From contig NZ_JACMYK010000005.1 in NCBI RefSeq assembly GCF_020889785.1, positions 62,001 to 126,000 on the forward strand: a stretch of 64,000 nucleotides of DNA, written 5' to 3'. The notes under the pieces are model-generated. The model was not told the DNA's origin, ran no database searches, and was given only the letters and a program-made list of their open reading frames with translations. The stretch comes from Bradyrhizobium acaciae. GTDB taxonomy: Bacteria; Pseudomonadota; Alphaproteobacteria; Rhizobiales; Xanthobacteraceae. Made by a program: the position numbers and the translations under genes. Below are positions 10,398 to 18,916 of this stretch, one piece after another (position 1 is the first letter of the stretch; every line of letters begins with the position of its first letter).

Positions 10398-10948
10398 TCA
10401 GCCCGTTGCCTGGGATGGGCTCCGCCGAACGGCTTCGATAGCAATCGCCACTGACTGGACGATAGCAGCAGAACGCACGGCAGTAAGGATCACTTCGGAG
10501 CTGACGCCCGCTGCTCGCAGTGTCTTCTCGTGGGCATCGATACAAGCACCGCATCCGCTTATGGCGGAGACAGCAAGTGACACCATAGCTCGAAATCAGA
10601 CTTATCAACACCCGGACTGCCAATCACGTTCATACGCAGCCGTGGCGGCATTGTCTTGTATTCCGGATTAGAGGCGAGGTGAACGAAGCGGTAGTAGACA
10701 TTGTTCATCGCCATCACAGCGGCCGCAGATTTCGCTGCCTCGATCGCCACAGGCGTCATCACCGCGACCGCGGCGGATTCCATTGCGGCAATTACGTCTG
10801 CATTGCGGGTGGCAATCGCGCTCGCCAGCAGCAGCCCGTATTGCCGCTGCGGCGAGAGTGTCTCATCGGCCATCAAGGACGTCAGATTGAGCCTGACGTC
10901 CTTGGCGAAATCGGGGATCTTTTCATTCAACTGTTCGATCGACAACAT
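10398..10948 (-). pseudogene. ahpD: Frameshifted ahpD (alkylhydroperoxidase)
   Basis: The first 120 codons match AhpD closely ([53 protein letters not shown]), but then the frame runs into CHLLSPP and stops. The rest continues in another frame ([25 protein letters not shown]), including the catalytic C-x2-C and histidine. The break is near 10590, where TGG is followed by two extra bases (TG) or lacks one. As read, the product would lose its active site. AhpD reduces AhpC in some bacteria. It starts 7 bases after ahpC stops, so the two form one unit. A sequencing error is possible. Confidence 0.85.
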
Positions 10949-10954
10949 GCTGCC

Positions 10955-11509
10955 TCAAGCGACCTTCAGGACTTCGCCGCCGATTTCGCGGTTGCAGGGA
11001 CAGAGCTCGTCGGTTTGGAGGGCGTCCAGCACGCGCAGTGTGTCCTTGGGGCTGCGCCCGACGTTGAGATTGGTCGCATAGACGTGCTGGATCGTGTTGG
11101 CGGGGTCAACAATATAGGTGTAGCGATACGCGACCCCTTCGGGGGAACGCACACCAAGGCCATCGACCAGGGTCCCCTTTGTGTCGGCAAACTGCCAGAT
11201 TGGTAAATTTTGCAAATCGACATGTGAGCGTCGCCACGCAAGCTTGCAGAACTCGTTGTCAGTCGAGCCCCCCAGTACCACTGCATCGCGGTCGACGAAT
11301 TCCTTGGAAAGCCGGGCAAACTCGGCGATTTCGGTCGGGCAGACGAAGGTGAAGTCCTTGGGATAGAAGAAGATGATCTTCCATTTTTCCGGGAAGCTGG
11401 CTTCGGTCAACGTCTCGAATGCACTCTGCCCATCTTCTTCCTGCGCCTGAAAGCCAGGCTTCACGCCTGTAATCTCGAACGGCGGCAATTGACTTCCAAT
11501 TCCAAGCAT
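10955..11509 (-). CDS. ahpC: AhpC-type peroxiredoxin
   Basis: This 184-residue peroxiredoxin reduces hydrogen peroxide, alkyl peroxides and probably peroxynitrite. The peroxidatic cysteine is in FFYPKDFTFVCPTE and the resolving region near the C-terminus reads ELCPCNREI. I chose ATG 11509 (MLGIGSQLPPFE) because GAGGA lies five bases upstream; the frame extends 13 codons further without a site. A -24/-12 promoter lies just upstream, so the gene should belong to the NifA/RpoN regulon; nif-regulated peroxiredoxins are known in rhizobia. It is followed by broken ahpD. Confidence 0.94.
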   Translation of the reverse strand: MLGIGSQLPPFEITGVKPGFQAQEEDGQSAFETLTEASFPEKWKIIFFYPKDFTFVCPTEIAEFARLSKEFVDRDAVVLGGSTDNEFCKLAWRRSHVDLQNLPIWQFADTKGTLVDGLGVRSPEGVAYRYTYIVDPANTIQHVYATNLNVGRSPKDTLRVLDALQTDELCPCNREIGGEVLKVA

Positions 11510-11556
11510 ACGATCCTCACACGTTTGTTTTCCGGGCATGGTGACCACGCTGGTGA

Positions 11557-11572
11557 AGCAAACGACATGCCA
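11557..11572 (-). promoter_or_regulatory. Sigma-54 (-24/-12) promoter of ahpCD
   Basis: Read on the minus strand, TGGCATGTCGTTTGCT fits TGGCAC-N5-TTGCW with one mismatch and exact GG-N10-GC spacing. It lies about 50 bases upstream of the ahpC start. No exact TGT-N10-ACA was found further upstream. Confidence 0.85.
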
Positions 11573-11744
11573 TCAGTTCTCAAGAGCCGACTGTCCTGGT
11601 TGTTCCGCGCAGCGGCTTGGCTGCAGGGTTCGCCTCGCGCATTAAGGCCGCTCGAAACGGCAGGTTGATCACCAAGCTGCGAGGATTTGCCGCATCTGAA
11701 ACAGGAATGAAAGCCAAACAGGCTCGCTGCGGTGGCAATGAAGA

Positions 11745-11776
11745 TTTGAAATCTACGTAGCGTCAGGTTGGACGGC
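11745..11776 (+). promoter_or_regulatory. 19-bp-spacer element, copy A
   Basis: TTGAAA, a 19-base spacer (TCTACGTAGCGTCAGGTTG) and GACGGC. This copy keeps the conserved spacer core but has a poor -10. No plus-strand gene follows nearby, so it is likely a relic. See the finding on the six copies. Confidence 0.45.
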
Positions 11777-11979
11777 AGTCAGACCTCAGTCTCACCAATC
11801 TCGTCATTGATCGGCAGGTACTGCAAACCCGGCTGAGGGCCTGATATCGGCCTCGACTGAGTGGCGCCAAGTTGATTGCACTGCGACTTCGCGCCGGTTG
11901 AACGTCCACAATAGGAGCCTTGCATCAAAGCATCATGGTGTCTCGTAACGAGGGGCGGAGCCCGGAGCTAAGGCTATTT

Positions 11980-12639
11980 TCAGAGACGGCGAAGGAGCCC
12001 GACGGGCGATTTCGGAGCCGACGTATCCGGTGGTCGTACAGTCGTCATCAAGCGCTCCGGTAACACAGTGCCTAAATAGTCGCAGCTGGGATTGAAAGCC
12101 AAGCTGCGCGCTAGGCGCGTGGAGATATCGCGCCACCATCGCTGAACGATTTGGCGATCGCAAAATAGCAACTTGCCAATACCAGCCGAGAGAGTTCGCC
12201 AAGCGGCAAGACATCCAACTAGAACGGCTGTCAGAAGTGGTACGTCACGGGCGACTGGGTCGACGAATTCGGCGCGGGGGCGGCCGCCAGTTGTTTGCTG
12301 CCGGCAAAATGTGCTCATCGCGCGGAGAGCGACCAGGTCGCGAAGCGCGCGGAAAGCAATAGCTGCGGCCTTCGCAAGTCCATTTGTATTGAGCTTATAG
12401 AAAAAGCTGCGCTGCCGACTTGCTCGGAAATCGAGATTTCTTGCCCTGACGTAATGTTCCTTGCGACCAGGCTGGGTAGCGTGTGCGCCCGTCAGGTGTC
12501 GCCGGATGATGCCGCCGACACGTACGGCTCGCCGCGCGAGATCCTGGGCTAAATCGCCCTGTGGCACATCTACATCGTCTGACCGGTCGAAGACGGCCGG
12601 AATATGCTTCGGATTTATCTCATCAAGATCGTCGCTCAT
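11980..12639 (-). CDS. Unknown protein at the end of the ModC-like operon
   Basis: I do not recognise this 219-residue protein. It starts MSDDLDEINPKHIPAVFDRSDD, is acidic at first, then rich in arginine, with one weakly hydrophobic stretch (VPLLTAVLVGCLAAW). Its ATG overlaps the end of the ModC-like gene by 17 bases, a sign of translational coupling. The last third could be decayed. Context suggests a role linked to the ATPase, but no motif supports a function. Confidence 0.5.
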   Translation of the reverse strand: MSDDLDEINPKHIPAVFDRSDDVDVPQGDLAQDLARRAVRVGGIIRRHLTGAHATQPGRKEHYVRARNLDFRASRQRSFFYKLNTNGLAKAAAIAFRALRDLVALRAMSTFCRQQTTGGRPRAEFVDPVARDVPLLTAVLVGCLAAWRTLSAGIGKLLFCDRQIVQRWWRDISTRLARSLAFNPSCDYLGTVLPERLMTTVRPPDTSAPKSPVGLLRRL

Positions 12640-13840
12640 CGTCGTACTCCGATTGCTGTTCGTTTCCCGTATCGGCGCTTATCTGTCGAATACCTCCTGC
12701 TGAAGTGGAAGGCCCTACGAGCAACCGCTCGGGGAATGCGACCGGCACGGCGCGCGCGACCTCGGCGAATACGTCAATGCCATTGCCCAGCCGTAGCGCA
12801 TCAAAGGAGCGACGCGGGATGCGGGCCAGAAGCGGTACGCCCGAACGGCCAGTTTCGAGAGCCAGGACCAAGGTAACCTCAGCATCGTCGAACGGCAGAC
12901 AGTCTTTGATGCGTGCCGGAAAGACATTGAGGATGGAGCTGGCGCGCGGCGGCTCGCACGCGATGCTGACATCGCCGGCTGCGACGCGCAGCCGTAGCTG
13001 CGCGCCCGGCCTAAGCGGCGCTCCAGGGATCAGCAGGCGCGCGCCTTTGAGGCGGAGGATGATCAGCCCATAGCGCCCGTCATAGCCGCCGACCACGGTA
13101 TCAAGGCAGACTGCCGCATCGCCGCGCGCGGCAAGAGCCGGGGCGCTCTGAACGACATTGAGTGGTCCGGCCGCAGTTACAACGCCATCTCTCATCATGA
13201 CGAGATGATCGGAAAAGCGCTCTATATCAGCCATGTCATGGCTGACATAGATCATGGGTAATGGGAGCTCTTCCCGCATCCGCTCGAGAAACGGCAATAT
13301 CTCGCATTTAGCGGAGCGGTCGAGCAAAATGAGCGGGTCGTCAAGCAAAAGTAGCCGAGGTTGTGCTAGCAGCGCGCTACCCAGGGCAAGGCGCTGTCGC
13401 TCGGCGTCAGAAAGATGCGATGGCGAACGCTCGAGCAGCGGGGTAAGGGCGAGCAATTCGACCACGCCATCAAAATCGATCAGTGTCGGTTTCGATTTCG
13501 ATGCGTTGAACAGAAGAGTGCGCTTGACGGACAAATGAGAAAAAAGAATTGGTCGTTGGAATACATAAGCAACGGGACGCAGATGAGGCGGCCGAAACGT
13601 CGTCTGATCTTGCCAAATCTCACCATCGATTGCGCAAAATCCAGCCGGCAGACGTTGCACGCCAGCGATGCAGCGTGCGAGCGCGGTCTTACCGCAGCCA
13701 GGCGGGCCGAAAATAGCCGTAACGCCTTTGGCGGGTGCGCTGAATTGGGCCACAAGCGGGATGTTTGCGAGAGAGCCGTTGAAGGCGAATTCGATATAGC
13801 CAGGTTTTGCTTCTCTCACGTGCCCGCGCCTGTGATGCAT
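12623..13840 (-). CDS. Divergent ModC-type ABC ATPase with Mop-like C-terminus
   Basis: The 405-residue protein has the ModC layout: an ABC ATPase domain, then a C-terminal molybdate-binding-like domain. Walker A is GPPGCGKT (residues 45-52), the Q-loop is YVFQRPILF and the H-loop is YVSHDM. Two key sites differ from the family: the signature reads LSDAERQR rather than LSGGE-QR, and Walker B ends LLLLDDP with Asp in place of the catalytic Glu. No ModA or ModB gene lies beside it. It starts inside the end of the upstream membrane-protein gene; a GTG at 13819 overlapping that stop is an alternative start. The operon has a sigma-54 promoter, so a nitrogenase-linked molybdenum role is likely. Confidence 0.8.
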   Translation of the reverse strand: MHHRRGHVREAKPGYIEFAFNGSLANIPLVAQFSAPAKGVTAIFGPPGCGKTALARCIAGVQRLPAGFCAIDGEIWQDQTTFRPPHLRPVAYVFQRPILFSHLSVKRTLLFNASKSKPTLIDFDGVVELLALTPLLERSPSHLSDAERQRLALGSALLAQPRLLLLDDPLILLDRSAKCEILPFLERMREELPLPMIYVSHDMADIERFSDHLVMMRDGVVTAAGPLNVVQSAPALAARGDAAVCLDTVVGGYDGRYGLIILRLKGARLLIPGAPLRPGAQLRLRVAAGDVSIACEPPRASSILNVFPARIKDCLPFDDAEVTLVLALETGRSGVPLLARIPRRSFDALRLGNGIDVFAEVARAVPVAFPERLLVGPSTSAGGIRQISADTGNEQQSEYDDERRS

Positions 13841-14340
13841 CTTTCTACCAAGATCACGAGCAGAATCGTCGCGATCACCATGCCTCCGAGAATCCAGTCT
13901 GCTCTGCTCCAGCGCGGTGTCTCCGCCCCCAAGAGGCCATAACGCATGGCTGCGGCATTACAGATTGATGGTGTTAGGACAAGCGGCTTGTTGAGCATCT
14001 CCGAGCCATCGATGATCGTGGCAATCGGACGCTGCCCTGCGCGCTTGCCGATCACACAGGGAGAGCCGAATTCCAGCATCGTCGAATGCTCAGCTGACTT
14101 GGCCGGACCAAGGGTGTTGATTGCAAGCTGAAATGGCCCCGCTTGTGTCGTTGGGCGCAAAGGCTGTCGGCTCGCGCCAGAGCTCAAGATTGGCTCTGGG
14201 GCCGAAATCCGCTCCAATGACGCCACAGTTTTGGTAGCAGATGTGAAGGCTGCGCCGGTGGCCCCAATCGTGGCTTCTGCGTTCCCGGGTGCAAGCAGCA
14301 TCAAAGTCAGATCGATCAAGATCAATCGGATAAGCCTCAT
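13816..14340 (-). CDS. Unknown membrane-anchored protein upstream of the ModC-like ATPase
   Basis: A 174-residue protein with a hydrophobic N-terminus like a signal peptide (MRLIRLILIDLTLMLLAPGNAEA) and one C-terminal membrane helix (WILGGMVIATILLVILVERC). The middle part is of low complexity. It is not ModA or ModB by any motif I know. It overlaps the ModC-like gene by 25 bases and is first in a three-gene unit behind a -24/-12 promoter whose expected transcript starts about 47 bases upstream. Confidence 0.6.
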   Translation of the reverse strand: MRLIRLILIDLTLMLLAPGNAEATIGATGAAFTSATKTVASLERISAPEPILSSGASRQPLRPTTQAGPFQLAINTLGPAKSAEHSTMLEFGSPCVIGKRAGQRPIATIIDGSEMLNKPLVLTPSICNAAAMRYGLLGAETPRWSRADWILGGMVIATILLVILVERCITGAGT

Positions 14341-14398
14341 TTTGGACTACGGGTCCGCTGCGACCGCTTTCTTCGCGGCAGCTCGTTGAACCTTGCCG

Positions 14399-14414
14399 AG
14401 CAATCCGCGTGCCG
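14399..14414 (-). promoter_or_regulatory. Sigma-54 (-24/-12) promoter of the ModC-like operon
   Basis: On the minus strand CGGCACGCGGATTGCT has GG-N10-GC spacing and one mismatch to TGGCAC-N5-TTGCW. A possible NifA site with one mismatch (CGT-N10-ACA) lies at 14519-14534, about 105 bases upstream. Confidence 0.75.
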
Positions 14415-15806
14415 TTCCAAGGAAGTGGTGCGCGGCTGGCGTGACAAAGAGGCTTCGCATCGCTCTCCGCCCGGCGCCTTAGATGGTCGTATTCTTATGG
14501 TAGGGTTTTCGACGCTCGCGTCATCAACCGCACATGGAGGGCGGTGAGATGAAAGCTGCGCGAGATGCTATCGTCGCTGCGCTGGAGATGGTTCGTTGGC
14601 GAACATGCGACCGTCACTCGCTAATAACGCATAAGGCGACACGATCTAGCTAGTTTGTCAGACCTTACCGATCTGCCGGAGGAGAGAAGGTTGGTTCATT
14701 GGCAACCTGAGGAACTTGACTGGCTATCTAGAAGCTTTCGTGATCGTCTGGACGGACATCTCACGGATACGAGTCGTCGCTGGCAAGATCATTCAAATCC
14801 AGCCCGGTTCGTAGCCTCGCGCGATCGTCCCAATAACCCGAGGGCGAGGCGTCACGCGCGAACTCATGATCGATCTCCTGGTCACATCAGTACACAGGTG
14901 GACTCGGTGCGAACGATCAACGATGCCGCTGCGTGGAGCATTCTCTCATCAGGAGCAGCACGCCGCAACACCATCGCTCCATTGCGCATCAGCCCTGCAT
15001 CAAGGTGTCGAGAGTACGACGTTGCATTCTCGGAGTAGACGGATTCGACCGGCAGGATCGTCTGCCATGATGCCGACGGAGGTTCGATCTTTGGTAACCC
15101 ATCGATCGCACAACACGGAGAGTCAAAGAGCTGTCGACCAAATTGATGGACGTCCAACCAGCGGCACTTAGCGTCCGCTGTGGCGAAGCGAAGAGGAGAT
15201 CGCCGCGTCATTGCATGTGGTGGCGGTAGGAGCCAATCGGTTGACTTTCGATGGCATCTTCGTGCTGCGCTGGCAGTTGTTTAGAGCCGGAGTTCAAGTC
15301 TTTCCGCATGCTGCGACCGTTTCCGACCAGCTGTGCGTTGAACAGTCACAGACCTTGGCGCGAAAACGACGTCAAGATCGAAAAGAGCCGGCACGCGCAT
15401 CGCGTCAGCTGGCATGGCCCCTGCATATGACAGGCGGCCGAGCAGGGAACGGACATTGATCAGGTCGCCGCGGTTGGCGCAAGCTTTGTCATTTTCGTGG
15501 GATGAAATGGCTATCTGGAGCTCTTGTAGTTTTGCGATGCTGGTCTAGCCGGAATCTGCTGCCGGGCAGATCCTGGCCGACGAGATCGCGCGTCCGTTGC
15601 TGGTTCAGTCCGATTATGAGCGAGCGCTGACGAATCGGCGATCGCTATGACCAACTCACCGTCAGTGTACCCGAAGTACCTGCGAAAGGGTAGCGGCTTA
15701 GAGGTTTGGGCTGCAGCTCTAACTCGACCACACGATCCTGACTTCGTCGCGGCCGTCACCGCGCTGTATTCTCGATAATCACAGGTAGTTTCGCGATCGT
15801 GACGCC
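14415..15806. other. 1.4 kb without a convincing gene
   Basis: Several open frames up to about 125 codons overlap here in different directions. None has a good ribosome binding site or family motif. The stretch looks like decayed sequence between two regulated operons. Confidence 0.5.
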
Positions 15807-16877
15807 CTATTTGTCTAAAGAGGGCCTTGGGGTGACGTCGGTGCGTGCGGGTAGTATCGGATAATCGATCTTCGGCAACTGCCCGGTAAGCGAATTTAGA
15901 AAGGCGACAATTTCGTCAGTTTCTTTGTCACTCAGCTTTATGCCGAGTTGAACCTCACTCATTACGTCAACCGCCTGTTTGAGGCTCCAGACCTGACCGG
16001 AATGGAAGTAGGGAGACCGCAATGCGACGTTGCGCAGTGGCGCGGAGCGGAAAACATACTCATCACTAGGATTCTTAGTGACGGAAAACCGTCCCTTATC
16101 GTCTCTCGGAAGCACGTTTGCGTCGGGCCGTTCAATCACGCCAAACGGGAAGTAATCCTGTCCACCGACGTTAATTCCGTTGTGGCAGGAGGAGCATCCC
16201 TTTTCGATAAATAGCTTTAGGCCGGCTTTCTGCTTGTCACTGAGAGCATATCCATCGCCCTCAAGGTACTGATCGAAGGGGGCGGTGGGTGTGATCAAGG
16301 TCGCCTCGAAAGCCTCGATGGCCTTGGCAGAATTTTCAAAGGTAACGGGCGCCGCGTCGTTGGGGAACGCCTTACTGAACATAACGACATATTCCGTCAT
16401 TGAATTTAACGTGCTGAGCACGCGATCGGGCGTCGCATTCATTTCGACGCCAGCCTGGATAGGGCCCGCGGCCTGCGCCTTGAGGTCTGCCGCGCGCCCG
16501 TCCCAGAACTGCGCCACGTTGAAGACCGCGTTGTAGACAGTTGGCGCGCGGCGTGAACCCTGCTGCCAGCGATGACCGATCGAAGTCGGACCGGCATCTA
16601 CCCCGCCCATCCCAACGTTATGACACGTGTTGCAGCTAATGACCCCGCTCGCCGAGAGCCTCGGATCGAAGAACAGGGACTTGCCAAGGGTGACCTTTTC
16701 GTGGGTGATCGGGTTGTCCTTCACCGCTGGAACCATTGAAGGGATCGGCTTGAAAAGTCGCCTGGCGGCGCTCATTAGATCATCATTGGCATCTGCTGTT
16801 GACGAAGCCAGAATGGCAATGGCCACGACAAACAGCTTGCCTACCATATAAAGCTCGCCTGCCGCTGGTTTCCTCAT
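15807..16877 (-). CDS. Di-haem cytochrome c peroxidase (CcpA/MauG family)
   Basis: The 356-residue product has an export signal (LFVVAIAILASSTADAND) and two haem c motifs, CNTCH and CSSCH, with the family context LGKSLFFDPRLS before the first and RSAPLRNVALRSPYFHSG after the second. Such enzymes reduce hydrogen peroxide in the periplasm using c-type cytochromes or azurin. ATG 16877 has GAGG seven bases upstream; an ATG ten codons later is possible. A perfect -24/-12 promoter and an exact NifA site lie upstream, placing it in the NifA regulon with ahpC. Confidence 0.93.
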   Translation of the reverse strand: MRKPAAGELYMVGKLFVVAIAILASSTADANDDLMSAARRLFKPIPSMVPAVKDNPITHEKVTLGKSLFFDPRLSASGVISCNTCHNVGMGGVDAGPTSIGHRWQQGSRRAPTVYNAVFNVAQFWDGRAADLKAQAAGPIQAGVEMNATPDRVLSTLNSMTEYVVMFSKAFPNDAAPVTFENSAKAIEAFEATLITPTAPFDQYLEGDGYALSDKQKAGLKLFIEKGCSSCHNGINVGGQDYFPFGVIERPDANVLPRDDKGRFSVTKNPSDEYVFRSAPLRNVALRSPYFHSGQVWSLKQAVDVMSEVQLGIKLSDKETDEIVAFLNSLTGQLPKIDYPILPARTDVTPRPSLDK

Positions 16878-17029
16878 ATTAAGCCTCGTTCGTCGTAGAT
16901 CACGCAATCGCGAGCATAGGGCGGTGCGGGCGCTTCAGTCCGTCCGCAGAAAGATCCGCAGCAATCGACGACGAATGATATCTTCCGCGTTGCGGCTAGG
17001 CTCACCCAAACCCAGCTCACGCGCCGAGT

Positions 17030-17045
17030 AGCAACTGCCGTGCCA
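17030..17045 (-). promoter_or_regulatory. Sigma-54 (-24/-12) promoter of the peroxidase gene
   Basis: On the minus strand TGGCACGGCAGTTGCT matches the consensus at every conserved base. It would give a leader of about 140 bases before the peroxidase start. Confidence 0.9.
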
Positions 17046-17198
17046 GCGGGGCTCAAGGTCGAAGCCGCTGAGCTGGCGCCGAGCAATTGCACACCAGCAA
17101 TAGGCAGCAGGCAGCTTGAGCCTACGGAATCCGCCGTCAGTCAGAGCCGCGGCCGTCACAATCCAGAACAAGCTATTCTGACCACCGGTCCAAAGTCT

Positions 17199-17214
17199 TG
17201 TGCAACTCGGAACA
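17199..17214 (-). promoter_or_regulatory. NifA upstream activator sequence for the peroxidase gene
   Basis: TGTGCAACTCGGAACA is an exact TGT-N10-ACA, about 155 bases upstream of the -24 element. The distance and exactness support NifA control. Confidence 0.75.
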
Positions 17215-17461
17215 CTATCGTGCCAAACTCTCTGCAGGCTCTGAGATCGTTAGCGCGGACGGCGAACAAGCGAGCAGCATTGGCGGCAACTTCTCCCCGA
17301 TCACCCCAGGGCGCCTGCAACCCGACACTAGGCCGATCGACCAACACCGGCGACGTTTCATACGCCCGGGGCAGTCAGCAAAGCGTGCAGCTGGCGCGAG
17401 TTCGTCCACAATGCGGATGGGCCCGTCTCAGGGCGTATTCACACTTGCTGGACTCAAAATG

Positions 17462-17493
17462 CTTGAATCGATCGTAGCGTCAGGTTGTAGGCC
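17462..17493 (+). promoter_or_regulatory. 19-bp-spacer element, copy B
   Basis: TTGAAT, a 19-base spacer (CGATCGTAGCGTCAGGTTG) and TAGGCC, about 230 bases upstream of the cysteine-rich secreted protein gene on the same strand. Confidence 0.55.
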
Positions 17494-17721
17494 TTGCGAA
17501 GCAGAACTTTCGCATCAGGGAACGCCACATTGGGAGCTAGCATCGCGAATGTCACAGGGCCGGAACGTGTTGCGCGCGGCAAGACGATGATTCCGGAGAC
17601 CGCTATGATTACGGCGCCCCCGCAACGGCCGCTGCCGAGCTGTCGCCTAGCTCCCGGTAAACAGATGATGCTCGTTGAGCAAAGAACCATAGTGAACGAT
17701 AAGCGGCTTAAGAGAGGTTTG

Positions 17722-18051
17722 GTGAATCAAAAACGACGAATTGGGTGGACTTACAATGCGCACCGCTGGGCAACCGCCCTTGCTGCAATCGCGGCCATGT
17801 GGTGTACAGGACACGCTCGCGCGCGAGATCAGCGGGCCGAAGAGGTCCTCACGTCGTGCAGACCAGACGTAATGCGCTTCTGTGAGCGCTTCACAGGACG
17901 TAGGGATGTAGACGCAGCCATGTTTTGTCTTAGGGACAATTTCAAAAGCTTGGGCGTCGAATGTCGCCGCGCGATACCAACCGCGGCAGATAGAAGCGGC
18001 GGACGAAAACGACGTCTCAATAGAGTTCCGATCGTCCTCCATCGAGAATGA
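17722..18051 (+). CDS. Small secreted cysteine-rich protein
   Basis: The 109-residue product begins at GTG 17722 behind AGAGAGG. It has a basic N-terminus, a hydrophobic segment (WATALAAIAAMWCTGHARA) fitting a signal peptide, then a mature part with cysteines in SCRPDVMRFCERF and FCLRDNFKSLGVEC. This spacing resembles the cysteine-rich repeat family found in rhizobial exported proteins. The function is unknown. It stands alone, with element copy B upstream. Confidence 0.65.
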   Translation: MNQKRRIGWTYNAHRWATALAAIAAMWCTGHARARDQRAEEVLTSCRPDVMRFCERFTGRRDVDAAMFCLRDNFKSLGVECRRAIPTAADRSGGRKRRLNRVPIVLHRE

Positions 18052-18616
18052 TCCGTCCGGGCAGAAGTCACCGAAATTGACGCACGGTGACTAGGCTGAT
18101 TAGCGCTAGACTGTGACCCGTCTGCTGTTTCGAAGTTCTATCGGGCTGGAATCGTCATCCAGTCGAGCCGGACGCATCCACCAGCGGCAATGAGCGTCGC
18201 GAACCGATTGACCTCGTTCGGCGATCGACCTGCCCACCGCGCGCGCTACGAGGTTATGGTTCGCTTTGAGGTTCGATGTGCTACTGCGGCGGTTGCGCGC
18301 TATCTGCGCTGCAGCCCGTTCGGCGGACAAGACAACCGTGAAGTTGCCATCGGCTGGCTGCAAATGATCCGACGGACGAATCTGCTTCAGCGTCGGAGGT
18401 CGTTAGGCTGCACATCGTTCAGGAGTCCGTATTCCTCCATCAAGCTATGGCGTTGTTGTCGCAGCCTAGCAGTTCCCACAGGTGACTAGATCGACTATGA
18501 CTGGCAAAAGATCGCGAATGCTCGCGTTGGGGCAGGCATTCGATCGCGGTCTTCCAGATATTCTCACATTGGGATGCGGTTGGGCTCGAGGGGGCGAATC
18601 GAGGAGAGTGCTGAGG

Positions 18617-18916
18617 TTAACCCCCAATTTGGTTCGCGAATGAACTGCTCGATGCCATTGCGGCGTTTTCGATGGACGCTTCAGAGGAGCCGTTGGGCCG
18701 GGGCGTGGTGCTGGTGGTCGAATTCACATTAGGGTTCAAAACCAAAGGAAACGTCGTCGACAAGAGCCGCTCAAAGGCAGACAGCTGTTCAAGCAGGCGC
18801 TTCTCAACAGCCTCGCGTTCCGCGCCAGATACGTCCCTTTTAAGTAACCGCCGGCAGCGCCAGATCTCGTTCCGCAGCCACCTGATCTTACTTAACCTAT
18901 CATCGATCGAAGTCAT
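18617..18916 (-). CDS. Unknown small protein with a helical N-terminus
   Basis: I do not recognise this 99-residue product. The first half is strongly helical and charged (IRWLRNEIWRCRRLLKRDVSG, then AEREAVEKRLLEQLSAFERLL), and the second half is rich in Ser, Thr and Asn. The helical part argues for a real gene, though there is no strong ribosome binding site. Nothing around it suggests a role. Confidence 0.45.
   Translation of the reverse strand: MTSIDDRLSKIRWLRNEIWRCRRLLKRDVSGAEREAVEKRLLEQLSAFERLLSTTFPLVLNPNVNSTTSTTPRPNGSSEASIENAAMASSSSFANQIGG

Noticed and set aside
15410..15425. TGGCAT-N5-CTGCA match on the plus strand
   Set aside because: It has two mismatches and points into sequence without a plus-strand gene.
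18377..18412. Possible seventh copy of the 19-bp-spacer element (GAATC ... AGCGTC ... AGGTCGTTAGG)
   Set aside because: The spacing is off by two bases and the -35-like box is poor.
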